From NCBI GenBank assembly GCA_016872355.1, contig VGZY01000017.1, positions 1-44,731 of the forward strand: a stretch of DNA of 44,731 bases, in the 5' to 3' direction. Shown here one piece after another: positions 1 to 6,873 of the stretch. The notes below the pieces were generated by a model, which was given only the letters and a program-made list of their open reading frames with translations, was not told where the DNA came from and made no database searches. Each line of letters starts with the position of its first letter. The first letter of the stretch is position 1. The DNA is from SAR202 cluster bacterium (GTDB lineage: Bacteria > Chloroflexota > Dehalococcoidia > Lucifugimonadales > VGZY01). Made by a program: the position numbers and the translations under genes.

Positions 1-5
1 AAGTG

Positions 6-35
6 GCGCCAGGCTGCCATTAGGCAGCCTGGCGC
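6..35. terminator. Perfect GC-rich hairpin
   Basis: Positions 6-18 and 23-35 form a perfect 13-bp inverted repeat with a 4-nt loop. No strong T-run follows on either strand. It lies about 300 bp beyond the end of thiS, so it could end the thi transcript or belong to a gene left of the window. Confidence 0.45.
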
Positions 36-159
36 TTACGCTCCGGCTTCGAAACATGCCTGACGGCGGATGCCGGGGCTAAAAATTCGCCCGAACATGA
101 CATCAATTTGAAGAGGCTCGTCCAAAATCCTCTCCTCCCGAGGTAACGCAAAGGTCTCC

Positions 160-338
160 TAATGGAGAGGAGGAACAGCCTTCGATCAAAAGGCAACACC
201 CTCTCTGTCGCCCAGAGCGGCGACATCTCCCCGTGAGGGGGAGAAAGGAAGAAGGATCACCCTCTCTGTCCCGCACGCCCAACTCCCAACTCCCAACTCA
301 CTACTCTCAACTCACCACTCACTACTCCCCTCTCCACC
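160..338. repeat. REP-like palindromes and simple repeats downstream of thiS
   Basis: The gene-free stretch 1-338 holds dispersed repeats. Two copies of CCCTCTCTGTC sit near 191 and 261. Between them lie a GTCGCC/GGCGAC dyad and a CTCCCCGTGAGGGGGAG palindrome. Positions 280-336 are a run of imperfect CCCAACT and CACTACT units. The same REP type recurs inside leuS (about 8071-8115) and inside the FAD/GcvT gene (about 32440-32500). The minus-strand open frame at 20-226 lies over this repeat and has no RBS or recognisable family, so I do not call it a gene. Confidence 0.6.
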
Positions 339-539
339 TCATCCTCCTCCGACGGCATGGACGATCTCCAGCGAGTCGCCGTCGCGCACTGTCACGGTTG
401 GGAGCTCGTCGCGACGCAGGACGGCGCCGTTGTGGGCTATGGCCACGAGCTTCATGTTGATGTCCAGGGCGGCCAGGTACTCGAGCAGGGGCGTCTCGCG
501 CGGGAGGTCGCGCTGTTTGCCGTTGACGGTGACGGTCAC
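339..539 (-). CDS. thiS: ThiS sulfur-carrier protein
   Basis: This 66-aa ubiquitin-like carrier is thiocarboxylated at its C-terminal glycine and gives sulfur to ThiG for thiazole formation. The start MTVTVNGKQ and the C-terminal VGGG are typical of the family, and the length is normal. It is the last gene of the thiG-thiE-thiS operon. Its ATG overlaps the thiE stop by 4 nt, so translation is probably coupled. Expression should follow the upstream TPP riboswitch. No thiF-like adenylyltransferase, which would activate ThiS, is seen in the window. Confidence 0.93.
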   Translation of the reverse strand: MTVTVNGKQRDLPRETPLLEYLAALDINMKLVAIAHNGAVLRRDELPTVTVRDGDSLEIVHAVGGG

Positions 540-1204
540 GGCTTTTGCCCCCTCACATGGCCTCTCGTGGAAGCAAGGTAGGCGGCCTGGATGCGATAGG
601 CGATCTCGCGTGCGGAGTCCTTCGGGGATGGACTCTGGGTGATGGCGGTGATGACGGCCGCGCCGGACGCGCCCGCCGCGATGACATCGGCGACGTTCTG
701 GGCGGTGATGCCGCCGATGGCCAGGAAGGAAGTGGCGACGCCGGCCCGGAGCTGCGCCAGCAGCCCGAGGCCCTGCGTGGGGCCATCCGGGTGCGTGCCT
801 GACTCGAATATCGTCCCGGCGACGAGGAAGTCCGCGCCTTCGCTCTGCGCCGTTTGAGCGCTGCGCAGGCTGTGGACCGACTTGCCGATGAGCAGGCGGC
901 CGGCAATCGCCCGCGCCGCCTGGACGGGCAGGCCCTCCTCGCCGAGCTGCACGCCGTCCGCGCCTGCGGCGAGGGCAACATCAAGCCTGTCGTTGACCAT
1001 GAGCAGGGCTCTGCCCTGGGTCAACTGCCGCAGCCTGACGGCAAGGTCGTAGAGCTTTCGGGATGGGAGGTCCTTCTCCCTGAGCTGCACCATGTTCACG
1101 CCGCCTTCCACCGCCGCCGCCACAACGTCTTCAATAGGCCTCCCGAGGCTGCGGAGGCGGTCTGTAACAAGGCACAAGGCGGGAAGTGCGATCTGGCTCG
1201 TCAA
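536..1204 (-). CDS. thiE: Thiamine-phosphate synthase ThiE
   Basis: This 222-aa TIM-barrel enzyme joins the hydroxymethylpyrimidine diphosphate and thiazole phosphate halves into thiamine phosphate. Family motifs are visible: VQLREKDL near residue 40, the VNDR loop near 95, and GTIFESGTHP followed by AIGGI toward the C-terminus. It begins 3 nt after the thiG stop and overlaps thiS by 4 nt, so the three genes form one unit. Length is normal and I see no defects. Confidence 0.94.
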   Translation of the reverse strand: MTSQIALPALCLVTDRLRSLGRPIEDVVAAAVEGGVNMVQLREKDLPSRKLYDLAVRLRQLTQGRALLMVNDRLDVALAAGADGVQLGEEGLPVQAARAIAGRLLIGKSVHSLRSAQTAQSEGADFLVAGTIFESGTHPDGPTQGLGLLAQLRAGVATSFLAIGGITAQNVADVIAAGASGAAVITAITQSPSPKDSAREIAYRIQAAYLASTRGHVRGQKP

Positions 1205-1207
1205 GTA

Positions 1208-1999
1208 TCAGCTCCGTGTTGCGTTTGCGGCCACTCCCGTCGTCGGGCTGCTGGCCACGGCCTCGGTGCGCCGCACTATGCGGCCCGCGATGAACGCCTT
1301 TCGCCCGGCCTCGACGCCCATTTTAAACGCTTCGCCCATGAGCGCCGGGTCCTTGGCCTGGGCGATGGCTGTATTCACCAGCACGGCTGAGGCCCCAAGC
1401 TCCATCACCTGAGCGGCCTCGGAGGGGACTGCCAGGCCGGCGTCCACCACTACGGGCACTTTTGACTCGGCGATAATCACCTTGATCTCATCAAGCGTGA
1501 GCACGCCCTGGCCGGACCCGATGGGCGAGCCGAGGGGCATGACTGTTGCACAGCCTATCTCTTCCAGGCGCAGTGCGAGTATCGGGTCAGCATGAATATA
1601 TGGCAGCACGACGAAGCCGTCGGCGACGAGCCGCTTTGCCGCCTCGAACGTTCCGACGGGGTCAGGCAGGAGCGATTTCGGGAAGAACGGCTGGACTTCG
1701 AGCTTGATCCAGTTTGAGGCTGTGAGCTCCCTGGCCAGCTTCGCAGTGAAGACGGCCTCGTCGGCAGTCTTGCAGAGCGCCGTGTTCGGCAGGATGGTGT
1801 ACTTCTTCCAGTCGAAGTAGTCCAGGATGCTCTTCTCGTTCGGTTTATCGAGGTTCAGTCGCCGGATGGCGACGGTAATGATCTCCGCGCCGGAGGCCTC
1901 AACGGATGCGACCATCTCCTCCATGCTGCGGTGGCGGCCTGTGCCGACCATAAGCCTCGATTTGAATTGCTTCCCTGCGATGACCAGAGGGTCGTTCAT
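1208..1999 (-). CDS. thiG: Thiazole synthase ThiG
   Basis: This 263-aa enzyme makes the thiazole phosphate moiety from 1-deoxy-xylulose 5-phosphate, dehydroglycine and ThiS thiocarboxylate. Characteristic segments are visible: GTGRHRSMEEM near the N-terminus, the KLEV segment near residue 97, VLPYIHADP near 130, and MPLGSPIGSGQG near 154. It is the first gene of the operon and lies about 105 nt downstream of the TPP aptamer. The ATG at 1999 follows a plausible GGGAG Shine-Dalgarno. Confidence 0.95.
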   Translation of the reverse strand: MNDPLVIAGKQFKSRLMVGTGRHRSMEEMVASVEASGAEIITVAIRRLNLDKPNEKSILDYFDWKKYTILPNTALCKTADEAVFTAKLARELTASNWIKLEVQPFFPKSLLPDPVGTFEAAKRLVADGFVVLPYIHADPILALRLEEIGCATVMPLGSPIGSGQGVLTLDEIKVIIAESKVPVVVDAGLAVPSEAAQVMELGASAVLVNTAIAQAKDPALMGEAFKMGVEAGRKAFIAGRIVRRTEAVASSPTTGVAANATRS

Positions 2000-2056
2000 T
2001 CTTGCTCCCTGTCGTCACTCTTTTAATACGCACGCCGCGGCGCCGGACGAAACAAT

Positions 2057-2085
2057 AAAGCCGCACGGCCAGGGCCGGCGGCTTT
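2057..2085 (-). terminator. Riboswitch terminator before thiG
   Basis: On the minus strand AAAGCCGC (2085-2078) pairs with GCGGCTTT (2064-2057). An inner CGGC/GCCG pairing lengthens the stem to 12 bp with one bulged base and a 4-nt loop. ATTGTTT follows. Lying between aptamer and thiG, this is the expected expression platform for transcription attenuation when TPP is bound. Confidence 0.75.
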
Positions 2086-2102
2086 CGGAAGTTCCGGACT
2101 GG

Positions 2103-2200
2103 CGTGTCCCTGCGCCGGCATTACCCGGGTCAGGTTCTGGCGGTCGCCCCGAGCGGTCGGGGCCTCTCAGCCTGGCCATTGCCCAAGCTCCCAGCCTAAT
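2103..2200 (-). promoter_or_regulatory. TPP riboswitch (THI element)
   Basis: Read on the minus strand, this stretch has the two conserved TPP aptamer blocks. CTGAGAGG lies near 2170-2163. The block AACCTGACCCGGGTAATGCC runs from about 2136 to 2117 and leads into GGCGCAGGGA. These correspond to the pyrimidine-sensing and pyrophosphate-sensing helices. It precedes thiG by about 100 nt with a terminator hairpin in between, so TPP should shut off the thiG-thiE-thiS transcript. The outer ends are approximate. Confidence 0.93.
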
Positions 2201-2313
2201 CCTAGTACTTATTCGCTTTTGCATAGCATAACACGCCCGCGCGGCGCGGAACAATTTTGCCTGATAGGGCGTCTACTCAGGTGTAACTGCAAATCTAATC
2301 GCAGGTGGGACTT

Positions 2314-2877
2314 ATGATGCTCAAAAGGCTTGCGATCGCTGCGGCGTCCGTGGCGGCCATTGCCGCAGGATGCTCCGAAGGGGCGGGCGCGACGCCGACC
2401 GCGGCGATTACGCCCGCGACGCCCACGCCGACGGCCGCCGCAGCCCAACCGACAGCTAGCCCCACGGCCGTTTCCATGCCGTTCACTCCAGGGCCGGATG
2501 CGACGACGCTCCCGCCGGACCTCACGCCTAAGGGCGTAATGTCCCCTGAGCAGGCGAAGTCGCGCGCGGTCGAGCTCCTGTCCGTGGCCGCCCATGAGGT
2601 CAACGTTGTGCAGGGACCCAGGAACGCGGTCGCCGAGCTGACGTACTGGGGCGACTTCGCTCGGCGTTACGCGTCGGACGTGAACTTCGGCCCGGAGGCT
2701 GCGCCGTACGACCAGATGGTATGGTTCGTGGAGGCGGAGGGCGAGTGGCGCTCCGGCGGCATAGTGCCGCAGGGGTCGCGGACCACCTACCGGTACGCAT
2801 CAGTCGCTTTGGACGCGAAGAACGGGACGCTGATGCACCGGAGCCACTACAATGAGCCGAAGCTCATAGGCCAATAG
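2314..2877 (+). CDS. Putative lipoprotein, unknown function
   Basis: This 187-aa protein has a lipoprotein signal: MMLKRLAIAA, a hydrophobic core, and a lipobox AIAAGC with the cysteine near residue 20. A Thr/Pro/Ala-rich linker follows to about residue 70. The C-terminal 110 residues look globular, with WGDFARRY, DQMVWFVEAEGEW and YRYASVALDAKNG. I do not recognise a family. The ATG at 2314 is preferred over GTG 2305 because AGGTGGG lies just upstream of it. It is presumably anchored on the outer face of the membrane. No operon partner is evident. Confidence 0.8.
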   Translation: MMLKRLAIAAASVAAIAAGCSEGAGATPTAAITPATPTPTAAAAQPTASPTAVSMPFTPGPDATTLPPDLTPKGVMSPEQAKSRAVELLSVAAHEVNVVQGPRNAVAELTYWGDFARRYASDVNFGPEAAPYDQMVWFVEAEGEWRSGGIVPQGSRTTYRYASVALDAKNGTLMHRSHYNEPKLIGQ

Positions 2878-2906
2878 AGAGAAGTTGTCCGCCCCGATAG
2901 GACTCG

Positions 2907-2930
2907 GCCCCGATGGAAACGGGGCTCTTG
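2907..2930 (+). terminator. Hairpin after the 2.3-kb lipoprotein gene
   Basis: GCCCCG (2907-2912) pairs with CGGGGC (2920-2925), and TCTT follows. It starts about 30 bp after the stop codon and is a modest intrinsic terminator candidate. Confidence 0.45.
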
Positions 2931-2936
2931 CCAGTC

Positions 2937-3131
2937 AGTAGGCAGGGGCTCCGGTACTTCCGGTCGGAGGGCTCCTTCCAACTAGTAGGCAGGGGCTCCG
3001 TATTCCATCGGAGCAGATTACGCAGATTTCGCAGATTGTGTTGTGCGGCCTCCTTTGTCGCCCGGATGAGATTTGCAGCGCTATTGCATGGGCTTCAAAC
3101 GGTCTCACTGTGATTCAGTGTAATCTGCGGT
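2937..3131. repeat. Repeated hairpin units and CAGATT repeats
   Basis: AGTAGGCAGGGGCTCCG occurs at 2937-2953 and again at 2984-3000, a period of 47 bp. Each copy is followed by a CTCCG/CGGAG dyad. Next comes CAGATTACGCAGATT (from about 3014), and near 3121-3131 the opposed TAATCTGCGG. The whole 2878-3184 gap is otherwise gene-free. Confidence 0.55.
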
Positions 3132-3184
3132 AGGGTTATTTACGTACTACATAGTGCAACTCTGGTCGCGGAGGTATGTTCACC

Positions 3185-4804
3185 ATGACTGTCACAGCTC
3201 TGCGAACTGCCTTGATTGCCGCCATAGTGGTCCTGGCCTTCGCATTGGCTGCGTGTGCCGGGACCGAGACGGAAGAGCGGCAGATGCCGGCGCCCGCTTT
3301 GCCCGGTAACGCGGGCAACCCGGGCTCAGCTGGGTCATCAGGTATGGACCGTGTTCCGGTCCCTCAGCCGTCTGCCCCGACTTCGCCGCAGCAGCCCGCC
3401 CCTCCTTCGGGCGGTCCAGGCGGGGAGCAGGCGGAGACGCCGGCGGACACCGGCACGGAAGAGGCGATTGCCAGCCTGGTTGCGCAGCAGCGCATTATCG
3501 TCCGCACCGTGGACATGACCAGCGTGGTGGAAAATGTGGCTGCAAGCGTGGACGCTGTCAGCCGCGTCGCCGTAGAGAATGGTGGATGGGTGGTCTCATC
3601 CAACCGTGCGGAGGAGCACCAGGCCACAATCTCTATACGCGTCCCGGCGGACAGGCTGGATGCTGCCGTGCTCCGCCTTCGCCATCTCGCCGTTGAGGTC
3701 AAGTCGGAGCAGTCCACGAGCAAAGACGTCACCGACGAGTACGTGGACCTGACGGCGCGCCTCAAGAACCTCCAGGCGACCGAGCAGGCCCTGCGAGACC
3801 TGCTCGCCCGGGCTGCGGACGTGGAAGACGCGCTCAGGGTGCAGCAGACGCTCACGCAGATCCAGGGCGAGGTTGAGAGCCTGCAGGGTCGAATCCAGTT
3901 CCTGGAGACGACCGCGGCGTTTTCGCTTATCAACCTGCGGCTGGAGCTTGAAGCGGCGACGATGCCCGTAGACGCCGGCACAGACCGGACGGCGGGAGTC
4001 GGCGACGGCATCCGCTTCCGCGCCACGTTCACACCGCCCCCGGGCATCGACAGCTATCGCGTTACCTGGGACTTCGGCGACGGCACGCCCGAGGCGATCT
4101 CCGACCGGACCACGCCGACGGAGTTTGAGGGGCAGCGGGCGACCGCGACGATGACGCACAACTACAACGACGAGCGCGATTCGCCGTTCATCGCGACCAT
4201 CAAGATCACCGGCACCGGCGAAGCAGGCATCGTCGAGGGCGAGGACACGATCATCGTCACCGTCACGCGCGTGCCGAAGATCGAAGTGTTCCCGGGCGAG
4301 GGGAAGAACGTCGAGGCCGGCGATGAAGTGCAGTTTACATGGTCGTTCACGCGTCCGGACGGACTGCGCAGCGTCCGGCACCGCTGGGAGTTTGGGGACG
4401 GCTCCGCTCCCGCGACAGGGGACCTGGCGGACGGCGTCACGAGCATGGTCACGACCCATGTATATCTGAACCACCGGCCGGTGCCGTACACGGCCACCGT
4501 GACGGTTTCAGCGGAGAGCGACGCCGGGCCGATTGAGACATCCGGGATAGTCAATGTGCGCGTGCTGGAGCCGCAGGGCTGGGTGATCGGCGGGTGGGAT
4601 GCGGAGAACCAGCTCAAACTGGCCGTGCAGGCGCTGTCCGGCTTCGGCCAGGTAATCGCGTCGCTGCTCATCTGGGTTGCGGTATTCAGCCTGATCTGGG
4701 TGCCGGTAGTCCTGGCAGTAGTGATCTTCCGCTCGCGCCTGAAGGGGCTGGGCCGGACGAAGCCGCGGGGAAACCTTCCCCCACCTGTACCGCCGCAGGC
4801 GTAG
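3185..4804 (+). CDS. DUF4349 lipoprotein with two PKD domains
   Basis: This is an exported, membrane-anchored protein of 539 aa. It has a signal with lipobox ALAAC near residue 24, then a Pro/Gly-rich linker to about residue 95. A DUF4349 region follows (about 100-255) with a coiled-coil segment around VDLTARLKNLQATEQALRDL. Two PKD-type Ig folds carry WDFGDG and WEFGDG (about 270-360 and 370-465). A membrane segment lies near 485-515, followed by a basic, proline-rich tail. The start at 3185 is chosen because GGAGG at 3170-3174 is 10 nt upstream. ATG 3176 would be too close to it. DUF4349 has no established function. A lipid anchor plus a C-terminal membrane helix suggests an envelope role. 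Confidence 0.82.
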   Translation: MTVTALRTALIAAIVVLAFALAACAGTETEERQMPAPALPGNAGNPGSAGSSGMDRVPVPQPSAPTSPQQPAPPSGGPGGEQAETPADTGTEEAIASLVAQQRIIVRTVDMTSVVENVAASVDAVSRVAVENGGWVVSSNRAEEHQATISIRVPADRLDAAVLRLRHLAVEVKSEQSTSKDVTDEYVDLTARLKNLQATEQALRDLLARAADVEDALRVQQTLTQIQGEVESLQGRIQFLETTAAFSLINLRLELEAATMPVDAGTDRTAGVGDGIRFRATFTPPPGIDSYRVTWDFGDGTPEAISDRTTPTEFEGQRATATMTHNYNDERDSPFIATIKITGTGEAGIVEGEDTIIVTVTRVPKIEVFPGEGKNVEAGDEVQFTWSFTRPDGLRSVRHRWEFGDGSAPATGDLADGVTSMVTTHVYLNHRPVPYTATVTVSAESDAGPIETSGIVNVRVLEPQGWVIGGWDAENQLKLAVQALSGFGQVIASLLIWVAVFSLIWVPVVLAVVIFRSRLKGLGRTKPRGNLPPPVPPQA

Positions 4805-4811
4805 GAGAAGG

Positions 4812-4935
4812 ACGGGAGTAGTTGGTAGTAGGTAGTAAGTAGTTGGCCAGACAAAAGGGCCGACTGACTGACAACCACATGCTGCTCCCGGTCTCCCACT
4901 TCATAATTCATCCTTCATAATTCATAATTCTCTTC
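4812..4935. repeat. Simple GTAGT and CATAATT spacer repeats
   Basis: The gap before the Nudix gene holds a run of GTAGTTG/GTAGTA units (about 4817-4846) ending in AAGTAGTTGGCC. It then has CTTCATAATTCAT units (about 4899-4931). The same two modules occur together at 23860-23956, and singly at 5834-5862, 12563-12633 and 31467-31495. They form a dispersed low-complexity family. I see no gene here. Confidence 0.6.
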
Positions 4936-4960
4936 ATCCCGCCCAAGGAGCTCTCTCCTG

Positions 4961-5488
4961 ATGACCGTTACCCGTCACTTCACCGCCACCGGCTACATGG
5001 TCCACAACGGCCGGGTGGCGCTTCACTGGCACAAGAAGGTCAAGACGTGGCTGCCGGCAGGCGGCCACATTGAGGAGAACGAAGACCCCGTACAGGCCGT
5101 CCGGCGCGAGATACATGAGGAGACCGGCATCGAGGCGGAGGTCCTGCCGTACAGCCCCCAGTTCAAAATCTCCTACCCAACGCAGGTCACCGCGCCTTTC
5201 ACCATCATGGTCGAGGACATCCACGACCCCGTGCGCGGCTTCCACCAGCACATAGACCTCATCTACGTCTGCCGCCCCCTCGGCGAGCCCGGCCCCCTCG
5301 CCCCCGGCTGGCAGTGGATAACCAAGGAGCAGCTGACCAGCGGCGCCGAGCTCCTCCGCGAGGACGGCGTCCGCATCGCGCCCACCGAGGAGATACGCGT
5401 CATCGCGCCGTACGCGATAGAGCTGGCGGAGCGATTGGCGGGGGTGCAGGGGTGGGGTGGGGGATTTGACAAGAATTCGAACATTTGA
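4961..5488 (+). CDS. Nudix hydrolase
   Basis: This 175-aa protein contains a complete Nudix box beginning at GGHIEENED near residue 35 and ending REIHEETGI near 58. Nudix enzymes hydrolyse nucleoside diphosphates linked to another group, using Mg2+ held by the REXXEE glutamates. The sequence resembles MutT-like housecleaning enzymes, but the substrate cannot be told. The ATG at 4961 follows CAAGGAGCTC. The gene is flanked by repeats on the left and tRNA-Val on the right, so it is probably transcribed alone. Confidence 0.88.
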   Translation: MTVTRHFTATGYMVHNGRVALHWHKKVKTWLPAGGHIEENEDPVQAVRREIHEETGIEAEVLPYSPQFKISYPTQVTAPFTIMVEDIHDPVRGFHQHIDLIYVCRPLGEPGPLAPGWQWITKEQLTSGAELLREDGVRIAPTEEIRVIAPYAIELAERLAGVQGWGGGFDKNSNI

Positions 5489-5517
5489 TATAAACCCATA
5501 GTTGATGGCTTTTCCAT

Positions 5518-5588
5518 AGCGTGATCGTCTAGTGGTAGGACAGCCGCCTTACAAGCGGTTTACGTGGGTTCGAATCCCACTCGCGAAA
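5518..5588 (+). tRNA. tRNA-Val (anticodon TAC)
   Basis: A full cloverleaf can be drawn. The D-arm is GTC/GAC at 5527-5541. The anticodon stem is GCCGC/GCGGT (5543-5547 with 5555-5559) with loop CTTACAA, giving TAC at 5550-5552. The T-arm is GTGGG/CCCAC around TTCGAAT (5564-5580). The acceptor stem pairs only in its inner five positions; the outer two are A/A and G/A. No CCA is encoded. The mismatches could be real or reflect a boundary misread. Confidence 0.78.
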
Positions 5589-5594
5589 GTTCTC

Positions 5595-5634
5595 GAGGGA
5601 CGACATGCATTTTCCATGTCGTCCCTCTCTTTTT
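5595..5634 (+). terminator. Terminator of tRNA-Val
   Basis: AGGGACGACATG (5596-5607) pairs perfectly with CATGTCGTCCCT (5615-5626) around a 7-nt loop, and CTCTTTTT follows. It starts within 10 nt of the tRNA end and is a textbook intrinsic terminator. Confidence 0.92.
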
Positions 5635-5639
5635 ACGGC

Positions 5640-5669
5640 TTGACCTCCGTTGTTGCGGTGTGCTAGCTT
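5640..5669 (+). promoter_or_regulatory. Promoter for the T-box/leuS transcript
   Basis: TTGACC at 5640-5645 and TAGCTT at 5664-5669 with an 18-bp spacer resemble a sigma-70 promoter. It lies directly after the tRNA-Val terminator and about 40 nt before the T-box stem I. TAGCTT also appears as the -10 element of the MFS gene promoter near 18776. Confidence 0.55.
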
Positions 5670-5704
5670 GTCTCATCACAGTTACGAATTCAGTAATTTG
5701 CGTT

Positions 5705-6003
5705 GACGGGGAGTAGTAGCGGTCTGCAGGGCCATAGAGAGCCGGGGATGGTGGAATCCCGGCGCACCTCAACCGCGAACTCGCCCCCGAGCATCTTGCC
5801 CGAACGTGGCCGTCGGCTGTTGGGTCTTCACCGACTACCAACTACTTACTACCGACTACCGCTTCAAGGCAGGACGGCATGGCGCCGTTAACGCCGTTGA
5901 GCGGGCCGCTCCCGGTGTTTATCGGGAAGGCAATCAGGGTGGTACCGCGGGACACAACGAAATACGGTCCCGTCCCTTTGTGGGGCGGGACTTTTTGTTT
6001 TTG
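5705..6003 (+). promoter_or_regulatory. T-box riboswitch (leader of leuS)
   Basis: The T-box core AGGGTGGTACCGCGGG is at 5936-5951. Stem I begins with AGAGAG at 5736-5741, and its distal hairpin is 5741-5749 with 5756-5763. CTC codons at 5768-5770 and 5780-5782 are candidate leucine specifiers, which fits leuS downstream. The terminator stem 5967-5976/5982-5991 is followed by TTTTTGTTTTT. Uncharged tRNA-Leu should pair with the core and block termination. A simple repeat at about 5828-5865 is inserted between stem I and the core, making the leader unusually long. Which CTC is read was not proven. Confidence 0.9.
5828..5865. repeat. Simple repeat inside the T-box leader
   Basis: CCGACTACCAACTACTTACT and a following ACCGACTACC match the reverse of the GTAGT repeat at 4817-4846 and 23865-23890. 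Its position between stem I and the T-box core suggests insertion into a tolerant linker of the riboswitch. Confidence 0.6.
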
Positions 6004-6038
6004 GGGATAGGAGAAAACCATGGCGGTGGCGTGCTGGC

Positions 6039-6278
6039 CTGTAGGGCCGGCGCCGACCTCTCTCCCCCTAACCCCCTCTCTCCGACTTCAGAGAGAGGGG
6101 GGACCGATCCCTGAGGGCTACCGCCCTCAGACTCTCTTCGGGCCTGCGGCCCGCTTCGGGCATTGCCGAGCCTATGCTCAATTTGACTCCGGGGAGGCGC
6201 CGGGTTGGGTGCCTTACCCCCTCTCTCTGAAATCGGAGAGAGGGATGGGGAGAGAGGTCTCTTAAGGCTGGCCCACAG
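6039..6278. mobile_element. MITE-like composite repeat, copy A
   Basis: The element starts CTGTAGGGCC (6039-6048) and ends GGCCCACAG (6270-6278). These are near-perfect terminal inverted repeats. Inside are CCCTCTCTCC/GGAGAGAGGG palindromes and a 27-bp hairpin unit at 6107-6134 (CCTGAGGGCT/CGCCCTCAG). A block at 6215-6263 recurs as a direct repeat at 6771-6825 beyond the DUF559 gene. A related copy with the same ends lies at 20155-20519. The 81-codon open frame at 6020-6265 lies on these repeats and is probably not a gene. Confidence 0.6.
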
Positions 6279-6286
6279 TCGGCTTA

Positions 6287-6718
6287 ATGGAGTTTTTGGT
6301 CTTAGGGGATCTCGTGAGACAGCAGCCTGAAAAGAACGCGGAATGGCGCACTGCTCCTAGCCTGTGGGACAAGCTCCGGCCCGTCGCCCTGGGAATGCGC
6401 TCGGCCTCGACGGCCGCGGAAGACGCCCTCTGGCAGCGGCTACGCAACCGCCGCCTCGATGGCCTCCGCTTCCGGAGACAGCACTCCATCGACCGGTTCA
6501 TAGTGGACTTCTACAGCCCAGAGGCGAAACTGGTCCTGGAGATAGACGGCCCTATTCACGACACACAGCAAGAGCAAGACGAGATCAGGCAAGACATACT
6601 CGAAAGCCTCGGCTTCACCATCCTGAGGTTCACCAACGAGGACGTTCTCGAAAACATAGACGCAGTTCTCAAAAAGATAAGCGAGGCCGCCCAAGATTTA
6701 TTGTCCGAAAAGCCCTGA
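6287..6718 (+). CDS. DUF559 (Vsr-like) endonuclease-domain protein
   Basis: This 143-aa protein matches the DUF559 family, which shares the PD-(D/E)XK nuclease fold with very-short-patch repair endonucleases. Visible motifs are AEDALWQRLRNRRLDGLRF (about 44-62), FRRQ, then IVDFYSPEAKLVLEIDG with candidate catalytic D74, E85 and D87, then H91, and FTILRFTNEDVL near 110-121. The biochemical role of DUF559 proteins is not established. The gene lies between the T-box leader and leuS and is enclosed by inverted (6107-6134/6743-6769) and direct (6215-6263/6771-6825) repeats. That fits a passenger or driver of a mobile unit. No clear RBS precedes ATG 6287, and ATG 6395 would still include the core fold. 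Confidence 0.88.
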   Translation: MEFLVLGDLVRQQPEKNAEWRTAPSLWDKLRPVALGMRSASTAAEDALWQRLRNRRLDGLRFRRQHSIDRFIVDFYSPEAKLVLEIDGPIHDTQQEQDEIRQDILESLGFTILRFTNEDVLENIDAVLKKISEAAQDLLSEKP

Positions 6719-6841
6719 CGTCGGGCCAAAGGCCCGACGCGGGAGTCTGAGGGCGAAGCCCTCAGGGATTTACCCCCTCTCTCTCTGAAGTCGGAGAGAG
6801 AGGGCTGGGGTGAGAGAGGTCTCTTCCGCCCTCGCCCACAG
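6719..6841. mobile_element. Right-hand repeat of the DUF559 cassette
   Basis: Positions 6743-6769 are the inverted copy of the hairpin unit at 6107-6134. Positions 6771-6825 directly repeat 6215-6263 with a few changes. The unit closes with GCCCACAG (6834-6841), the same end as copies A and C. leuS begins 33 bp later. Confidence 0.6.
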
Positions 6842-6873
6842 TCGCGGTCACTCAACACACGATCGGAGCATCC

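Noticed and set aside
20-226. 68-codon minus-strand open frame
   Set aside because: It overlaps a hairpin and REP repeats, has no RBS and no recognisable motif.
4812-4935. Possible CRISPR array
   Set aside because: Units are only 5-8 bp, contiguous and without unique spacers. No cas genes are present.
6020-6265. 81-codon open frame after the T-box
   Set aside because: It has a fair RBS but consists almost wholly of REP palindromes and shows no family features.
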